Shown one piece after another: positions 8,551-17,287 of a stretch of DNA of 45,012 bases. A program made the translations under genes and the position numbers. The notes under the pieces are model-generated. The model was given only the letters and a program-made list of their open reading frames with translations, ran no database searches and had not been told where the DNA came from. This DNA comes from HGM04593 sp964423665 (GTDB taxonomy: Bacteria > Bacteroidota > Bacteroidia > Bacteroidales > Bacteroidaceae), in NCBI GenBank assembly GCA_964423665.1, contig CAYRFX010000010.1:1-45012 (forward strand), read 5' to 3'. How positions within the stretch are numbered: the stretch's first letter is position 1; each line of letters opens with the position of its first letter.

Positions 8551-9402
8551 ATGCTGAAATACTATTCATATTACAACGTTGGAGGCTACAAAGACCTGTT
8601 CCTGGGAGACTCCACCCTGCCATGCGAGCACACCTACTTTATTCCTCTCTACTCCATATGGAAAAGAAAAGCTGAAAGCGGAGATGCATCTTTGGCGGCG
8701 AAGGTTGAAGCACTGGAGCAACTGCACAAGATGCAGGTTCTCACCGGCGAAGATTCACACGGCCTGCCACAAACAGCCAAGACCCTAATCTCCCACGGAG
8801 GATACAAGACCTTCTTCTCGCGGGAGAGCAATGGAGAGAGCATCTTTGCAATACGGGATATTGACAGCAACAGCAAAGACGAGACAGGGAGAAACATTCC
8901 ATTCCTTCTCATAATCACAGGAACTACCGACGCCGACAGAATTGCACTGGAAAGAGTTGCAGCATACACAACCTCCCACATCGATGAGATGTCCGGCAAA
9001 CTCGCCAGCCTCTTTTCATACGATGCAAATGTAAATGGCATTGCCTTCGACATAAAGTCCCTCACCAAACTCATCGAGGGAATCTCCAAAGAGCAAAGCA
9101 ACTCATTCCTGACACTTGCCGGGCAAAAATTTGTAAATTCCGAGCAAGAAGGAGTATCGCTCTTCACCATTCCCGAGGGGCTGAATAAAGAGATTGCTAT
9201 TCGAGAGCAAAAATTAACAGGTAAAAAGGTCTATTTCACTATGATGTCCGAGGTGGTACCGCTCGACAATCAAACAAAATTGATTTCAATGCTTGCCGAC
9301 CTTAACAAACAAGAGCAGCCGGCAATCTCAAACAAGCATCTTGCTTACATCATTATGGGAGCAATTGTGCTGGGATTCTTGATTGGCTATCTCATTGGAT
9401 AA
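8551..9402 (+). CDS. Tail-anchored partner of the GTPase (copy 1)
   Basis: This 283-residue protein has a soluble N-terminal domain beginning YYSYYNVGGYKDLFLG, with SHGGYKTFF near residue 90, FAIRDI, and a strand FLLIITGT. It ends in one hydrophobic helix, LAYIIMGAIVLGFLIGYLIG, right at the C-terminus with glycine spacing suited to helix packing. No signal peptide is seen, so it is probably tail-anchored in the inner membrane with its domain in the cytosol. The paralog at 10671 shares GGYKD, SHGGYK, IRDI and IPF.LLI. I compare it loosely with the N-terminal domains of GTPase-associated proteins described in conflict systems, but cannot confirm homology. It is always next to one GTPase, so a GTPase effector or anchor is likely. 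Confidence 0.65.
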   Translation: MLKYYSYYNVGGYKDLFLGDSTLPCEHTYFIPLYSIWKRKAESGDASLAAKVEALEQLHKMQVLTGEDSHGLPQTAKTLISHGGYKTFFSRESNGESIFAIRDIDSNSKDETGRNIPFLLIITGTTDADRIALERVAAYTTSHIDEMSGKLASLFSYDANVNGIAFDIKSLTKLIEGISKEQSNSFLTLAGQKFVNSEQEGVSLFTIPEGLNKEIAIREQKLTGKKVYFTMMSEVVPLDNQTKLISMLADLNKQEQPAISNKHLAYIIMGAIVLGFLIGYLIG

Positions 9403-9415
9403 CCCACAAACAGCC

Positions 9416-10669
9416 ATGGCAGAAGGATTGAAAGTATTGATGATGGGAGGGCAGCGCGTAGGCAAAAGTTCTGCTCTTGCAGCTGTTATGAATGCATTCA
9501 TAACAGGCCCCGGGAAGGATATATTCACGGCAAAGGACACCACCTCGCTGGCAAGAATCGACGGAGAGCAACAAACCTCCATCAATTCAAAGCTGGAGGA
9601 GGTAAAAAACATGCTCTCTTCTCATGCGGGGAAGACTATTCTTGTAGATGCCGGTAAAACAAACAAAAAGTGGGATTACACTCTTGAACTCGCCCTCACC
9701 GGGACCGACGACTCCATGACAATGACATTTACCGACATTAATGGAGAGTTCTTCGAAGGTGGTAATTTTCACCAAGAAGAGATTATAGAGCTGGTAAAAA
9801 CATATGATGTATTTATCGTTGCCATCGACACACCTTTTATGATGGAGGCAAGGAATGAAGATAATGACCTTGTAGATCCCATTATAAATTCAAAATACAA
9901 CTGCACGGAATCAATACACACTTTTCTCACACAAATTGACGATAATGATGGGGCAAACGCAAAACTTGTAATCTTTGCTCCAATCAAATGCGAATATTGG
10001 GCTCAAGAAGGGCAGTTAGGCATGGTCTCGGCAGCAGTCAAGGAAGACTATCAAACAACCATAGCAGCACTCAAGAGGTATAAGAGTGTACAGATAGAGA
10101 TTCTACCAATACAAACAGTGGGCTCGGCACAATTCTGCAAGCACATGGAAGCATATGTTTTTGAGTGGAAAGAAAAGATACTCCTGTTCTTTAACAGGGG
10201 GAGAAGAGAAAAATGCGGGCTGCTCCCCAACAGACAGGTGATGTTATCCGATGGCAGCACAAAACCCGTAGAATCGGGAACATTGCACGAAGATATGGAA
10301 GCCGTTCTTATTCCCGGGAGCGACATAATACGCCCCAACTCATGGTTCACCATCACCTCTCCCACTTATGCACCACATAATTGCGAACAATTGGCATTCC
10401 ACATTCTCGAGTTCATGCTCGCAAAGGTTATTGATGCAAAGATACGCGAAGCAGAAAACGAGAATGGCTTCATAAAATTCCTGGGAGATACTGCGAACTT
10501 CATTCTCAGCATCGGCACATTCGGGCTGTGGGACAAGCTCCGCAATTTATTCGGCGGAATAACCCTTGAACAGATGCAGACCGCCATATCGCAGATGAGA
10601 ACCAAGAACCTTATAAAGCATTTTAATGAAGGAATTGAAATCTTAACAAAATGTAATTTCAGAAGTTAA
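9416..10669 (+). CDS. Small P-loop GTPase, TRAFAC-like (paralog 3 of 3)
   Basis: This 417-residue protein has the P-loop GGQRVGKSS at residues 11-19, DINGE at 107-111, the strand VFIVAIDTPFMME, and APIKCEYW (K191) in the G4 place. The C-terminal part repeats the motifs of the 7372 protein (IIRPNSWFTI, PHNCEQLAFHILEFM, FGGITLEQMQTAI) with an extra insertion (residues 345-375). An in-frame TTG at 9383 lies inside the previous gene; the ATG at 9416 aligns exactly with the N-terminus of the 7372 paralog (MA..LKVLMMGG), so I use it. It ends one base before the next gene. With the 10671 gene it forms the second copy of a GTPase/tail-anchor cassette. Confidence 0.77.
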   Translation: MAEGLKVLMMGGQRVGKSSALAAVMNAFITGPGKDIFTAKDTTSLARIDGEQQTSINSKLEEVKNMLSSHAGKTILVDAGKTNKKWDYTLELALTGTDDSMTMTFTDINGEFFEGGNFHQEEIIELVKTYDVFIVAIDTPFMMEARNEDNDLVDPIINSKYNCTESIHTFLTQIDDNDGANAKLVIFAPIKCEYWAQEGQLGMVSAAVKEDYQTTIAALKRYKSVQIEILPIQTVGSAQFCKHMEAYVFEWKEKILLFFNRGRREKCGLLPNRQVMLSDGSTKPVESGTLHEDMEAVLIPGSDIIRPNSWFTITSPTYAPHNCEQLAFHILEFMLAKVIDAKIREAENENGFIKFLGDTANFILSIGTFGLWDKLRNLFGGITLEQMQTAISQMRTKNLIKHFNEGIEILTKCNFRS

Positions 10670-10670
10670 T

Positions 10671-11849
10671 ATGATTAGAATATATGCATACTATTCATGT
10701 GGGGGATACAAGGATATGTATCTTGGCACAGACGATGAGACCACCGGCGAGAGCTACTATCTCCCGTTGCTACCCATATGGAAGAAAAACAACAAGACCG
10801 AACAGATAGAAAAGACCCACAATCTTCTCCAGGTTAAGTTAATAACAAAAGAGGAAGCATACGGCTTCCCGCCCGAATGCCGCGTGATGTTCTCTCACGG
10901 CGGATATAAAGCCATGCACCGCACCCTCACCAGTGGGGCAGTATGTTTCTGCATCAGAGACATATTCAACGGAGCAAAAGATGAAGAAAACAGGGATATT
11001 CCGTTTCACTTCCTGCTAATTGCCGAAGGCAGAGAAAGCATAAAGAAACTGGACGAGTTTGCGCTGTCGTATATCGGCAACTGGAATCTGATAGAGATCC
11101 AACTGGGCAGATGCATCTCCTACGACCCATATATCAATGGAATAAAATTCAACCTTGACAGCATTAAAGAGAGCATCTATAACAGCCCCGCATCAAGTAT
11201 CCCCATCGCACACACGCGCGGGAAAATCATCTCAATAAAGGTGAGTTCACGAGCACATGCCGGGAAAGCACTGCAAGAGCAGAACATAACAGCCGATGCA
11301 GTAAACGCCTTTTACGACAACAGTGGTATATTCAATGGAGCAATACCTTATATGAGACCAAGCACAATACCGCCAGGAACAACCCGGGTAAACGTGTTTG
11401 ATGAAAACAAAAATAATGAAACAACTCGCCGCGAACCCGCAATACCCATTGTTTTACCCGGGAAGAGCATTGAAACGCACAAAGATGAAAATCCCTCCTC
11501 GGTAGAAACAGCCGTGGTACCGCCCCGTGAACAGGAGCAAATAAAGAGAGAAACAGAAACCCCGTATCATGAAGAGAACGACACAGAGAAACAGATATCA
11601 GACAAACTCAACAAGATTGAACAGATGCTGCAAGAGTTGTCGAAGCTGACAAGTGAAATAACCCCCATTAACAACCGGCTTCAAAAGCTATCGGAAGAGG
11701 TTGAGAAAATAATTGCATTTCAAAACAAACAAGAAGAAGAGAGAAGATTGATAGAAAAACCATCACAAAACAATCTCTATAGCAAAGGCATCATTAAAGA
11801 CCTGACAATCTTAATTGCCGGAATTATTTTAGGACGTATAATATTCTAA
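10671..11849 (+). CDS. Tail-anchored partner of the GTPase (copy 2, with coiled coil)
   Basis: This 392-residue protein shares its first 170 residues with the 8551 protein (IYAYYSCGGYKDMYLG, SHGGYK, CIRDI, NRDIPFHFLLI). It then differs: a low-complexity charged linker (about 200-300), a coiled coil (about 303-355; DKLNKIEQMLQELSKL and following heptads), and a C-terminal membrane helix LTILIAGIILGRIIF. The coiled coil should let it oligomerise and hold the globular domain away from the membrane. It starts one base after the stop of the partner GTPase, so translation is almost certainly coupled. Family and activity are unknown; the position argues for a dedicated partner of the 9416 GTPase. 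Confidence 0.65.
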   Translation: MIRIYAYYSCGGYKDMYLGTDDETTGESYYLPLLPIWKKNNKTEQIEKTHNLLQVKLITKEEAYGFPPECRVMFSHGGYKAMHRTLTSGAVCFCIRDIFNGAKDEENRDIPFHFLLIAEGRESIKKLDEFALSYIGNWNLIEIQLGRCISYDPYINGIKFNLDSIKESIYNSPASSIPIAHTRGKIISIKVSSRAHAGKALQEQNITADAVNAFYDNSGIFNGAIPYMRPSTIPPGTTRVNVFDENKNNETTRREPAIPIVLPGKSIETHKDENPSSVETAVVPPREQEQIKRETETPYHEENDTEKQISDKLNKIEQMLQELSKLTSEITPINNRLQKLSEEVEKIIAFQNKQEEERRLIEKPSQNNLYSKGIIKDLTILIAGIILGRIIF

Positions 11850-11862
11850 ACTTCAATATCTT

Positions 11863-12756
11863 ATGGAAAGAGTACATCTTGTAAATTTAGACAGCACGGT
11901 TTATGAGCACCCCTTTGACAGGGCTGCGCTGAACGCCATGAGAAGCCTCCCCGGCTTTGACACCGTAACAAACTTCATACTAAACTGGGCAGCGGTACGT
12001 TGGCATCTTATAGAGATGCAGGGCAGCAACTTCCATGTAACCCGAGAGTCGTGCCCCGAACTCTACAAACAAATCAAAGAAAATGCCGCAGTTATTGGTG
12101 TAGAAGATTTTCCCGAGATATATACCGAGTGGGGATATGCAGTCAATGGCTACACCACAGGTAACAGAGAAAGAACAATGCTGGTGCTGAATTCCGGTGC
12201 AATAGACCTGCTCACAGAGCCCCAACTCAATTATGTAGTGGGGCACGAGATGGGGCACATAAAGAGCGGGCACGTCCTCTACCACCTTATGGCACAACTG
12301 TTTACCAACGCAATAGCCATGATTCCGCTCGGTGAAACCCTTTTAACCCCTATTCATTATGCACTGCTCTACTGGCAAAGAATGTCGGAATTCACAGCAG
12401 ACCGTGCCGGTCTCTTGACATGCCAGAACAAGGACGCAGCCATTGAAGCCATTATTAAAATGACCGGAGTTCCCGAAAAATATTTCAACCAGCTCGACAA
12501 AGAAGCCTTCCTGAAACAGGCAGAAGAGTTTGAAACAAGATTCAGCAGCCTTGCCGATTCTGCAATCAGAACCATATCTATCGCATCGAGCACCCACCCG
12601 TGGAGCGTTTACCGTGCCGGCGAGCTAATAAAATGGATTGAATCGGGAGAATACGAGAGAATACTCAACGAATATGCCGGCATCAAATGCCCGCACTGCA
12701 AAAACATCGTTGCCAAGAACGCAACAGAATGTGACTCCTGTGGCATGCCACTATAA
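11863..12756 (+). CDS. M48-family zinc metalloprotease with C-terminal zinc ribbon
   Basis: This 297-residue protein is a second M48-type protease in the operon. The active site is YVVGHEMGHIKSGHV (H128-E129-H132), and EFTADRAGLLTC about 50 residues later provides the third ligand. Between them lies a moderately hydrophobic segment (MAQLFTNAIAMIPLGETLL). The last 25 residues form a zinc ribbon, CPHC...CDSC (two CxxC pairs), absent from the M48 protein at 2546. The ribbon suggests a binding function, possibly for a partner protein. It is the last gene before the terminator at 12781. An M48 protease at each end of the GTPase genes suggests that GTPase state and proteolysis are linked, but that is inference. 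Confidence 0.87.
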   Translation: MERVHLVNLDSTVYEHPFDRAALNAMRSLPGFDTVTNFILNWAAVRWHLIEMQGSNFHVTRESCPELYKQIKENAAVIGVEDFPEIYTEWGYAVNGYTTGNRERTMLVLNSGAIDLLTEPQLNYVVGHEMGHIKSGHVLYHLMAQLFTNAIAMIPLGETLLTPIHYALLYWQRMSEFTADRAGLLTCQNKDAAIEAIIKMTGVPEKYFNQLDKEAFLKQAEEFETRFSSLADSAIRTISIASSTHPWSVYRAGELIKWIESGEYERILNEYAGIKCPHCKNIVAKNATECDSCGMPL

Positions 12757-12780
12757 AATAGGCATATACCGAGATTGTAT

Positions 12781-12817
12781 GGAGCTGTGCCTAAGACCAT
12801 TTGGCACAGCTCCTTTT
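12781..12817 (+). terminator. Rho-independent terminator of the GTPase operon
   Basis: A perfect 11-base-pair stem (GGAGCTGTGCC at 12781-12791 with GGCACAGCTCC at 12803-12813) is followed by TTTT. It closes the operon that began at 861. The remaining bases to 13107 are AT-rich and hold only a weak promoter candidate. Confidence 0.9.
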
Positions 12818-12975
12818 GGTTTGCAAGATTTGGACAAAATTGTTTGTTAATTATGACTCACTGCCAACCTTTGAAAATGATACAAACACCCGGAGCTGCA
12901 AAACAAGATTACCGAGCCACATCATTGCTCATGCAAAAAAGGCTACAACTTTATAAAAAATTAGAAAAATTAAGT

Positions 12976-12983
12976 TATCTTTA
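12976..12983 (+). promoter_or_regulatory. Weak -7 candidate upstream of the TerB-like operon
   Basis: TATCTTTA differs by one base from TAnnTTTG and lies about 125 bases upstream of the ATG at 13108. A new promoter is needed here because a strong terminator separates this gene from the upstream operon, but this match is not decisive. Confidence 0.3.
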
Positions 12984-13107
12984 CAATCGGTAAATATTGT
13001 AATAAATACTTGCTAATCTTTAATTAGTTAGAAAACTTATTGCAATTGCCACCTCTGTTACTTTTCAATGAATCACACTTCTGGAATAAACTAAAATAAT
13101 AGGAACT

Positions 13108-15783
13108 ATGGAACTCTTTAATTCTTGCGGGTCTAACAAAAAATCTTTATGGACAAATTTTATATGCTTCTGTAAAAAACTTAAAATTTATACTTATTTC
13201 CACAATAAGAAAAGAGCAAGAGAAGAAAAAAGGAAAGAGTACTTCCTAACATGTTGTGCTTTTACATTCATCGGCAATTCCCATTTAGGAGATAATTATG
13301 ATTATAAAAACGAAAGGGATAAGCTAAAAGAGATTGGTAAAAGAATAGGTATTCCTGCTAAGGAGATAGATACTACTATTTCTAAAATTTTTAAGGGCGA
13401 AACAGAAGAAAATGGGAACACCAATAACCATACCGGAGTGAACAAACTCATAATTAAACGTTTCATAAAAGTATTATACGATATCGCGTTTCTTCTTTAC
13501 TCGGAAAATCTTAAAAAAGAAGAGAGGGAAGATATCTTTAATTTTATATGCATAAAGTTTGGTATATTCAACAACGCTTGCAGAGAGGAAATTAGAAAAG
13601 AGATCTTTGATTCTATCAAAGAATGCCAATGCTACGAAAAGGTAAAAGAAATCTTTCATAATAAATTTAAGGACGACAAATATCTTGAGAACTATTTCAA
13701 CATTGATGACTTGAATTTCAACTACATCATCAATCTCGACAATTATTTTAATGCAATTCTCAACTCCATCAACCATTCAATTGAACAGAACAAAGAGGAT
13801 AGCACCAAAGAGGCAAACGATGCAGGGACAGGGGATAGTACCAAAGAGGCAAACGATGCAGAGAAAGAGAAAAATAAAGGATATGAAAAGTTAAAAGAAA
13901 TAGAAATAGACCATATAAAGAATTTTGAGAATTACTGGAATAATCTCCACGGTAATGATCTGAGTCCTAAACAAATGGCAGAACTTGTATATGATCTTTT
14001 CACGCTTATATGGGCAGATTCCCAAAAGACAAGGGAGGAAGATTGGTTGTTCAAGTTCTGTTCCATAATATGCCGTATAAGAAGGATAAAACTTATAAAG
14101 ATAAAACAAATATTATATCGTTCTATCGTCATTGAAAAAAATGCGAATAAGATAATATTTAATCAGCGCCAAAGAACCATAAAACAAATTCAGAATACGC
14201 TTGAAAAAGACTACACAATCACGGCAAATGAGAAGGCGCGATTTGCATTGGTATGCTCATTGGCATATGCCGATAACAAATTTGGCGAGAAAGAACGTTA
14301 TGAACTTTATAAAATAGGCTTGCACGATTATATTTTAAAAATCGAAGATATTGAAAATATTATTTCCGAGATAGAAAAACACAAAACAAAAGACAAAAAC
14401 TCAATAAGCCATAACCTTCTACTTCATATCCCCGAGAATATTGAAGATAAATTCGCTGACCTTATCAGGTGCTATAATATTATATACTCGGATAATGAAA
14501 TTACAAATACAGAGAAGAACATGTTTGAAATTATCTGCATGTTCTATGGCGTAAGAAGTCAATATTTCAGCTCAAACATGTATCTGAAATATGATAGCAG
14601 AATACCACGAGAGTATCTTAGAGAGATAGACATAAACGGAAATGTAAGGTTTAATTTTGAGGACTATTCCAAAATTAACGATCTCCTTAATCATAGATTA
14701 ATAGGAGAGCCCTTTATGTCATGCGTTGAGATGGCGACAAGAAAGAAGTTTGAGGAGTCGCAAAGAGCCACAATACGCCATGATAGAGTTACCACCGGCT
14801 TCGCCTTTACTACATTTATGATATCAGCCATAATTCTTTTGACTATTATAAATACCACTGCACATGGTTCTTTTAATAAGAATTCATTTGTTCAGAGCAA
14901 AGACTCTGCAATTAATGCACCATCAAATAATAAAAATGATGTTACGCTAAATGATAGTGAATCTGTTGCATGCAACCTTTTTAAGCACTACCCCTATTGG
15001 GAAGACAAATTGGTAAATGTAGTAAATAAGCCGTCAAGGTATATTATTAAAGTAACTGATTTAGTAAAAGCAGTAAAACCTAAGCATATAATTAGAGCAA
15101 CAATATGGAGTTTTATATGCATAATAATATTAGTTTTTTTGTGGTTTATTGGGGCATATCAATACATAAAAACGATCTCCAAGATTTTGCTACATAATCG
15201 TACCTTGCGCGCTATTAGTTTTATCCTTTTAATAACAGTCTTTTTTATTCCCATCGCCTACCAATCCTCCATATTCCTTCTCGCAGCAATGCTTTCCATT
15301 GAGTGGCTGATTCTGATGCGCGAAAAGAAACAGGAACAAGAAAAAGAAAATGGTAGCTCCAAACTGCTGACAGTTTTGGTTATATCGGCAATTCTTACTG
15401 ATATCTCTTTTGGAATGATAGAACTGGAGCAATCATATAATAGTCACAATGTTGCCGATAAAGTTTTCTCTGCATTATTCCTCGGTTGCATCTGTTTCTT
15501 CTTTGGTAAATTTATGGAATTGCAATACAATCACGAAAGTGAGGACCAAAAGAAGATCAAGGAGCTTTTGGGAATAGGCATTAAATCCGTCGAAAGTGAA
15601 AAAGCTGAAACACAGGACGAAAAGAAGACTGCCGAGGATAAAAAACCAGAAACACAGGACGAAAAGGAGACTGCCGAGGATAAAAAACCTGAAGCACAGG
15701 ACGAAAAGGAGACTACAGAGGAGAAAAGCCCTGAAGTACAGGGTAAAAAGGAAACTGCCGAGGATAAAAAACCAGAAACATAG
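13108..15783 (+). CDS. Large membrane protein with TerB-like domain
   Basis: This 891-residue protein has a TerB-like helical domain in its middle (about residues 375-490): ALVCSLAYADNKFGEKERYE and, 65 residues on, IIYSDNEITNTEKNMFEII, each with the acidic D/E pattern TerB uses for metal binding. The N-terminal 230 residues are helical, possibly a degenerate related unit. Residues 565-805 hold about six membrane helices, for example FAFTTFMISAIILLTII and FICIIILVFLWFIGAYQYI. The C-terminus is a run of 14-residue acidic/basic repeats. The DNA is visibly more AT-rich than the GTPase operon. In Ter-type stress systems TerB is a hub linking the membrane to metal-sensing partners; the calcium ATPase downstream fits that. 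It starts at ATG 13108 after an AGGAA sequence. Confidence 0.6.
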   Translation: MELFNSCGSNKKSLWTNFICFCKKLKIYTYFHNKKRAREEKRKEYFLTCCAFTFIGNSHLGDNYDYKNERDKLKEIGKRIGIPAKEIDTTISKIFKGETEENGNTNNHTGVNKLIIKRFIKVLYDIAFLLYSENLKKEEREDIFNFICIKFGIFNNACREEIRKEIFDSIKECQCYEKVKEIFHNKFKDDKYLENYFNIDDLNFNYIINLDNYFNAILNSINHSIEQNKEDSTKEANDAGTGDSTKEANDAEKEKNKGYEKLKEIEIDHIKNFENYWNNLHGNDLSPKQMAELVYDLFTLIWADSQKTREEDWLFKFCSIICRIRRIKLIKIKQILYRSIVIEKNANKIIFNQRQRTIKQIQNTLEKDYTITANEKARFALVCSLAYADNKFGEKERYELYKIGLHDYILKIEDIENIISEIEKHKTKDKNSISHNLLLHIPENIEDKFADLIRCYNIIYSDNEITNTEKNMFEIICMFYGVRSQYFSSNMYLKYDSRIPREYLREIDINGNVRFNFEDYSKINDLLNHRLIGEPFMSCVEMATRKKFEESQRATIRHDRVTTGFAFTTFMISAIILLTIINTTAHGSFNKNSFVQSKDSAINAPSNNKNDVTLNDSESVACNLFKHYPYWEDKLVNVVNKPSRYIIKVTDLVKAVKPKHIIRATIWSFICIIILVFLWFIGAYQYIKTISKILLHNRTLRAISFILLITVFFIPIAYQSSIFLLAAMLSIEWLILMREKKQEQEKENGSSKLLTVLVISAILTDISFGMIELEQSYNSHNVADKVFSALFLGCICFFFGKFMELQYNHESEDQKKIKELLGIGIKSVESEKAETQDEKKTAEDKKPETQDEKETAEDKKPEAQDEKETTEEKSPEVQGKKETAEDKKPET
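13798..13860 (+). repeat. Two-copy 36-base in-frame direct repeat
   Basis: Two 27-base copies (13798-13824 and 13834-13860), differing at one base, encode DSTKEANDA twice within the N-terminal region of the TerB-like membrane protein. A 36-base period keeps the frame. It looks like a slippage duplication in a linker. Confidence 0.85.
15607..15780 (+). repeat. 42-base tandem repeat, four copies, in frame
   Basis: Four adjacent 42-base units (15607, 15649, 15691 and 15733) plus a partial fifth encode 14-residue repeats of the form E(T/A/V)Q(D/G)(E/K)K(K/E)T(A/T)E(D/E)K(K/S)P at the C-terminus of the 13108 protein. Units 1 and 2 are nearly identical and units 3 and 4 diverge, as expected of slippage followed by drift. 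Copy number probably varies between strains. Confidence 0.9.
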
Positions 15784-15866
15784 GGTGAGTAATCAGCTTA
15801 GCTAAAAGAGGTATTGCAACCGCCCATTGCAGATAACAAATTATACAGTAACAAAGGTTTATACAG

Positions 15867-17228
15867 ATGAATCAACTTGAAAGAGAGCACAAAATAGCGT
15901 TTGCACGAGTAATTACAGACTTAATAGAGGCCGATTTTGTCGTAGAAACAGACGAAATGCAATTCTTTGAGAGAGTTATCTCCAAGGAGGGATTTGCTAT
16001 TTCCGATGCTATGCTCGTTGAGGCAAAGAAGATGGACTTTGCAAAAGCATTGGCAATTCTCAAAGACCTTGACGAAAGCAACCGCACACTCATAGTTGAT
16101 ACATTGAAACAACTATCCCTGTCCGATGGTGCATGTGTGCCTCTTGAAGCCATACTGATTTTTGCTGTGGAGCAGGCTCTAATGAACGGCGCAGTTGTAC
16201 ATTCCGTTCCACATTCGGGTATAAATATCGATAACCTCAAAGTCATATATATCGAAAACAGAGAAACCGAGACAGGGCTACAGATTGAGGCAAACCTCTT
16301 TTCCATCATAAGCGAACTGAAATTGGCAGGGTTCGACTTTGTTTATATTCCCCGCATTGTAGGCGACTTCAGGCAAATGAAGCATGAATATCTAAAGAAG
16401 GTGGTAAAATACATGATTCCTTCGGTGTCCGAGGAGCGTGTATCTACAATATGCGAGCATCTGCAAGGATTAACTACTGCAAGATTCTGCCAGGACCTCC
16501 TGTACAAGAAGCTCGGCATTAACCTCACCAACTGCAAACCATCGTTGCTCATAAAGATTAACGACTCTGATGTTGTTGACAAGTATGACGCTGAGGAGGT
16601 TGTAAGAACCAGATACAGCAATTTCTTGCTTTTAGAGCTTAAAGACAATATAATAGAATATATACGCTCAACCATAGAAACCTACCACTCCATGATAAGT
16701 TGCTCCATAACAGTTGAGAGCAAGCCCAGAACCCCTAAATTCATCTATACCGGTTTCCACCGTTCACTGTTCGACCTGATTGCTTTTGGACGGGAATTAA
16801 AGGAGTATCGCCTCGTGTTTGAGATTGAGGAGCACAAGGCATCGGTTTATTTTGAGTCGATAGACGAAGAGAGAGAACAAATTGTTCTCAAACTCAACCC
16901 GCAGGAAACAACGTTGTACTATATGATTGTGAAAAAATCTTTGGAGGGCGATGGGCTCGACTGGAGAGAGCATATTCCCAATAAAGAAAAAATGGATATA
17001 TTGGCAGAATATAACCACATATACGGCAAGGCAGGCAAAGCAAATTCCGTGTCGGAGTATAAAGACAGGACACAGGTACATCATATCAAGAACCGCATTC
17101 GCGCCATAAGCAACATTGCCAACGCAAGCATGTTTATCCCCGAGCACCACAAGCAAGGGCACGAATCCCATTATAAGATAACCGCATGCAAGGATTTTAT
17201 TGTTTTTAAGGAGAATACAACGTTGTAA
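15867..17228 (+). CDS. TerB-like protein with C-terminal extension (paralog A)
   Basis: This 453-residue protein begins with a TerB-like helical domain (residues 1-110): HKIAFARVITDLIEADFVVE, later LSLSDGACVPLEA, with acidic residues at the positions TerB uses to bind divalent ions. The rest (120-453) is a mixed alpha/beta region of unknown family containing FDFVYIPRI and LYKKLGINLTNCKPSLLI, ending in a basic, possibly winged-helix part (HHIKNRIRAISNIAN). The protein at 20153 matches it in order of motifs (VAIARIISDAILADRIIDEE; IISDGVCTPSEA; FQFIYIPSL; LSKKMGFDIANSSSSLLVML), so they are paralogs. The two flank the calcium ATPase. No membrane segments are seen. A metal-responsive regulatory protein is the best guess. 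Confidence 0.6.
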   Translation: MNQLEREHKIAFARVITDLIEADFVVETDEMQFFERVISKEGFAISDAMLVEAKKMDFAKALAILKDLDESNRTLIVDTLKQLSLSDGACVPLEAILIFAVEQALMNGAVVHSVPHSGINIDNLKVIYIENRETETGLQIEANLFSIISELKLAGFDFVYIPRIVGDFRQMKHEYLKKVVKYMIPSVSEERVSTICEHLQGLTTARFCQDLLYKKLGINLTNCKPSLLIKINDSDVVDKYDAEEVVRTRYSNFLLLELKDNIIEYIRSTIETYHSMISCSITVESKPRTPKFIYTGFHRSLFDLIAFGRELKEYRLVFEIEEHKASVYFESIDEEREQIVLKLNPQETTLYYMIVKKSLEGDGLDWREHIPNKEKMDILAEYNHIYGKAGKANSVSEYKDRTQVHHIKNRIRAISNIANASMFIPEHHKQGHESHYKITACKDFIVFKENTTL

Positions 17229-17233
17229 TATTC

Positions 17234-17262
17234 TTTGGCACAAATCCCTTTGAGTACTTTTG
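17234..17262 (+). promoter_or_regulatory. Promoter of the calcium ATPase gene
   Basis: TTTG at 17234-17237 (-33), a 17-base spacer, and TACTTTTG at 17255-17262 (-7) match the Bacteroidetes housekeeping promoter. The ATG follows 25 bases later, so the ATPase can be expressed apart from the TerB-like gene upstream. Confidence 0.7.
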
Positions 17263-17287
17263 CATTTAATATATTATAATAGACAAA

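Noticed and set aside
9383..9415. Upstream TTG start for the third GTPase
   Set aside because: It overlaps the previous gene, and the ATG at 9416 aligns with the N-terminus of its paralog.
13474..13776. Minus-strand open frame opposite the TerB-like gene
   Set aside because: It is low-complexity, hydrophobic and antisense to a clear coding region.
15607..15780. CRISPR-like repeat array
   Set aside because: The units are contiguous with no spacers, are in frame with the gene, and encode a charged protein tail.
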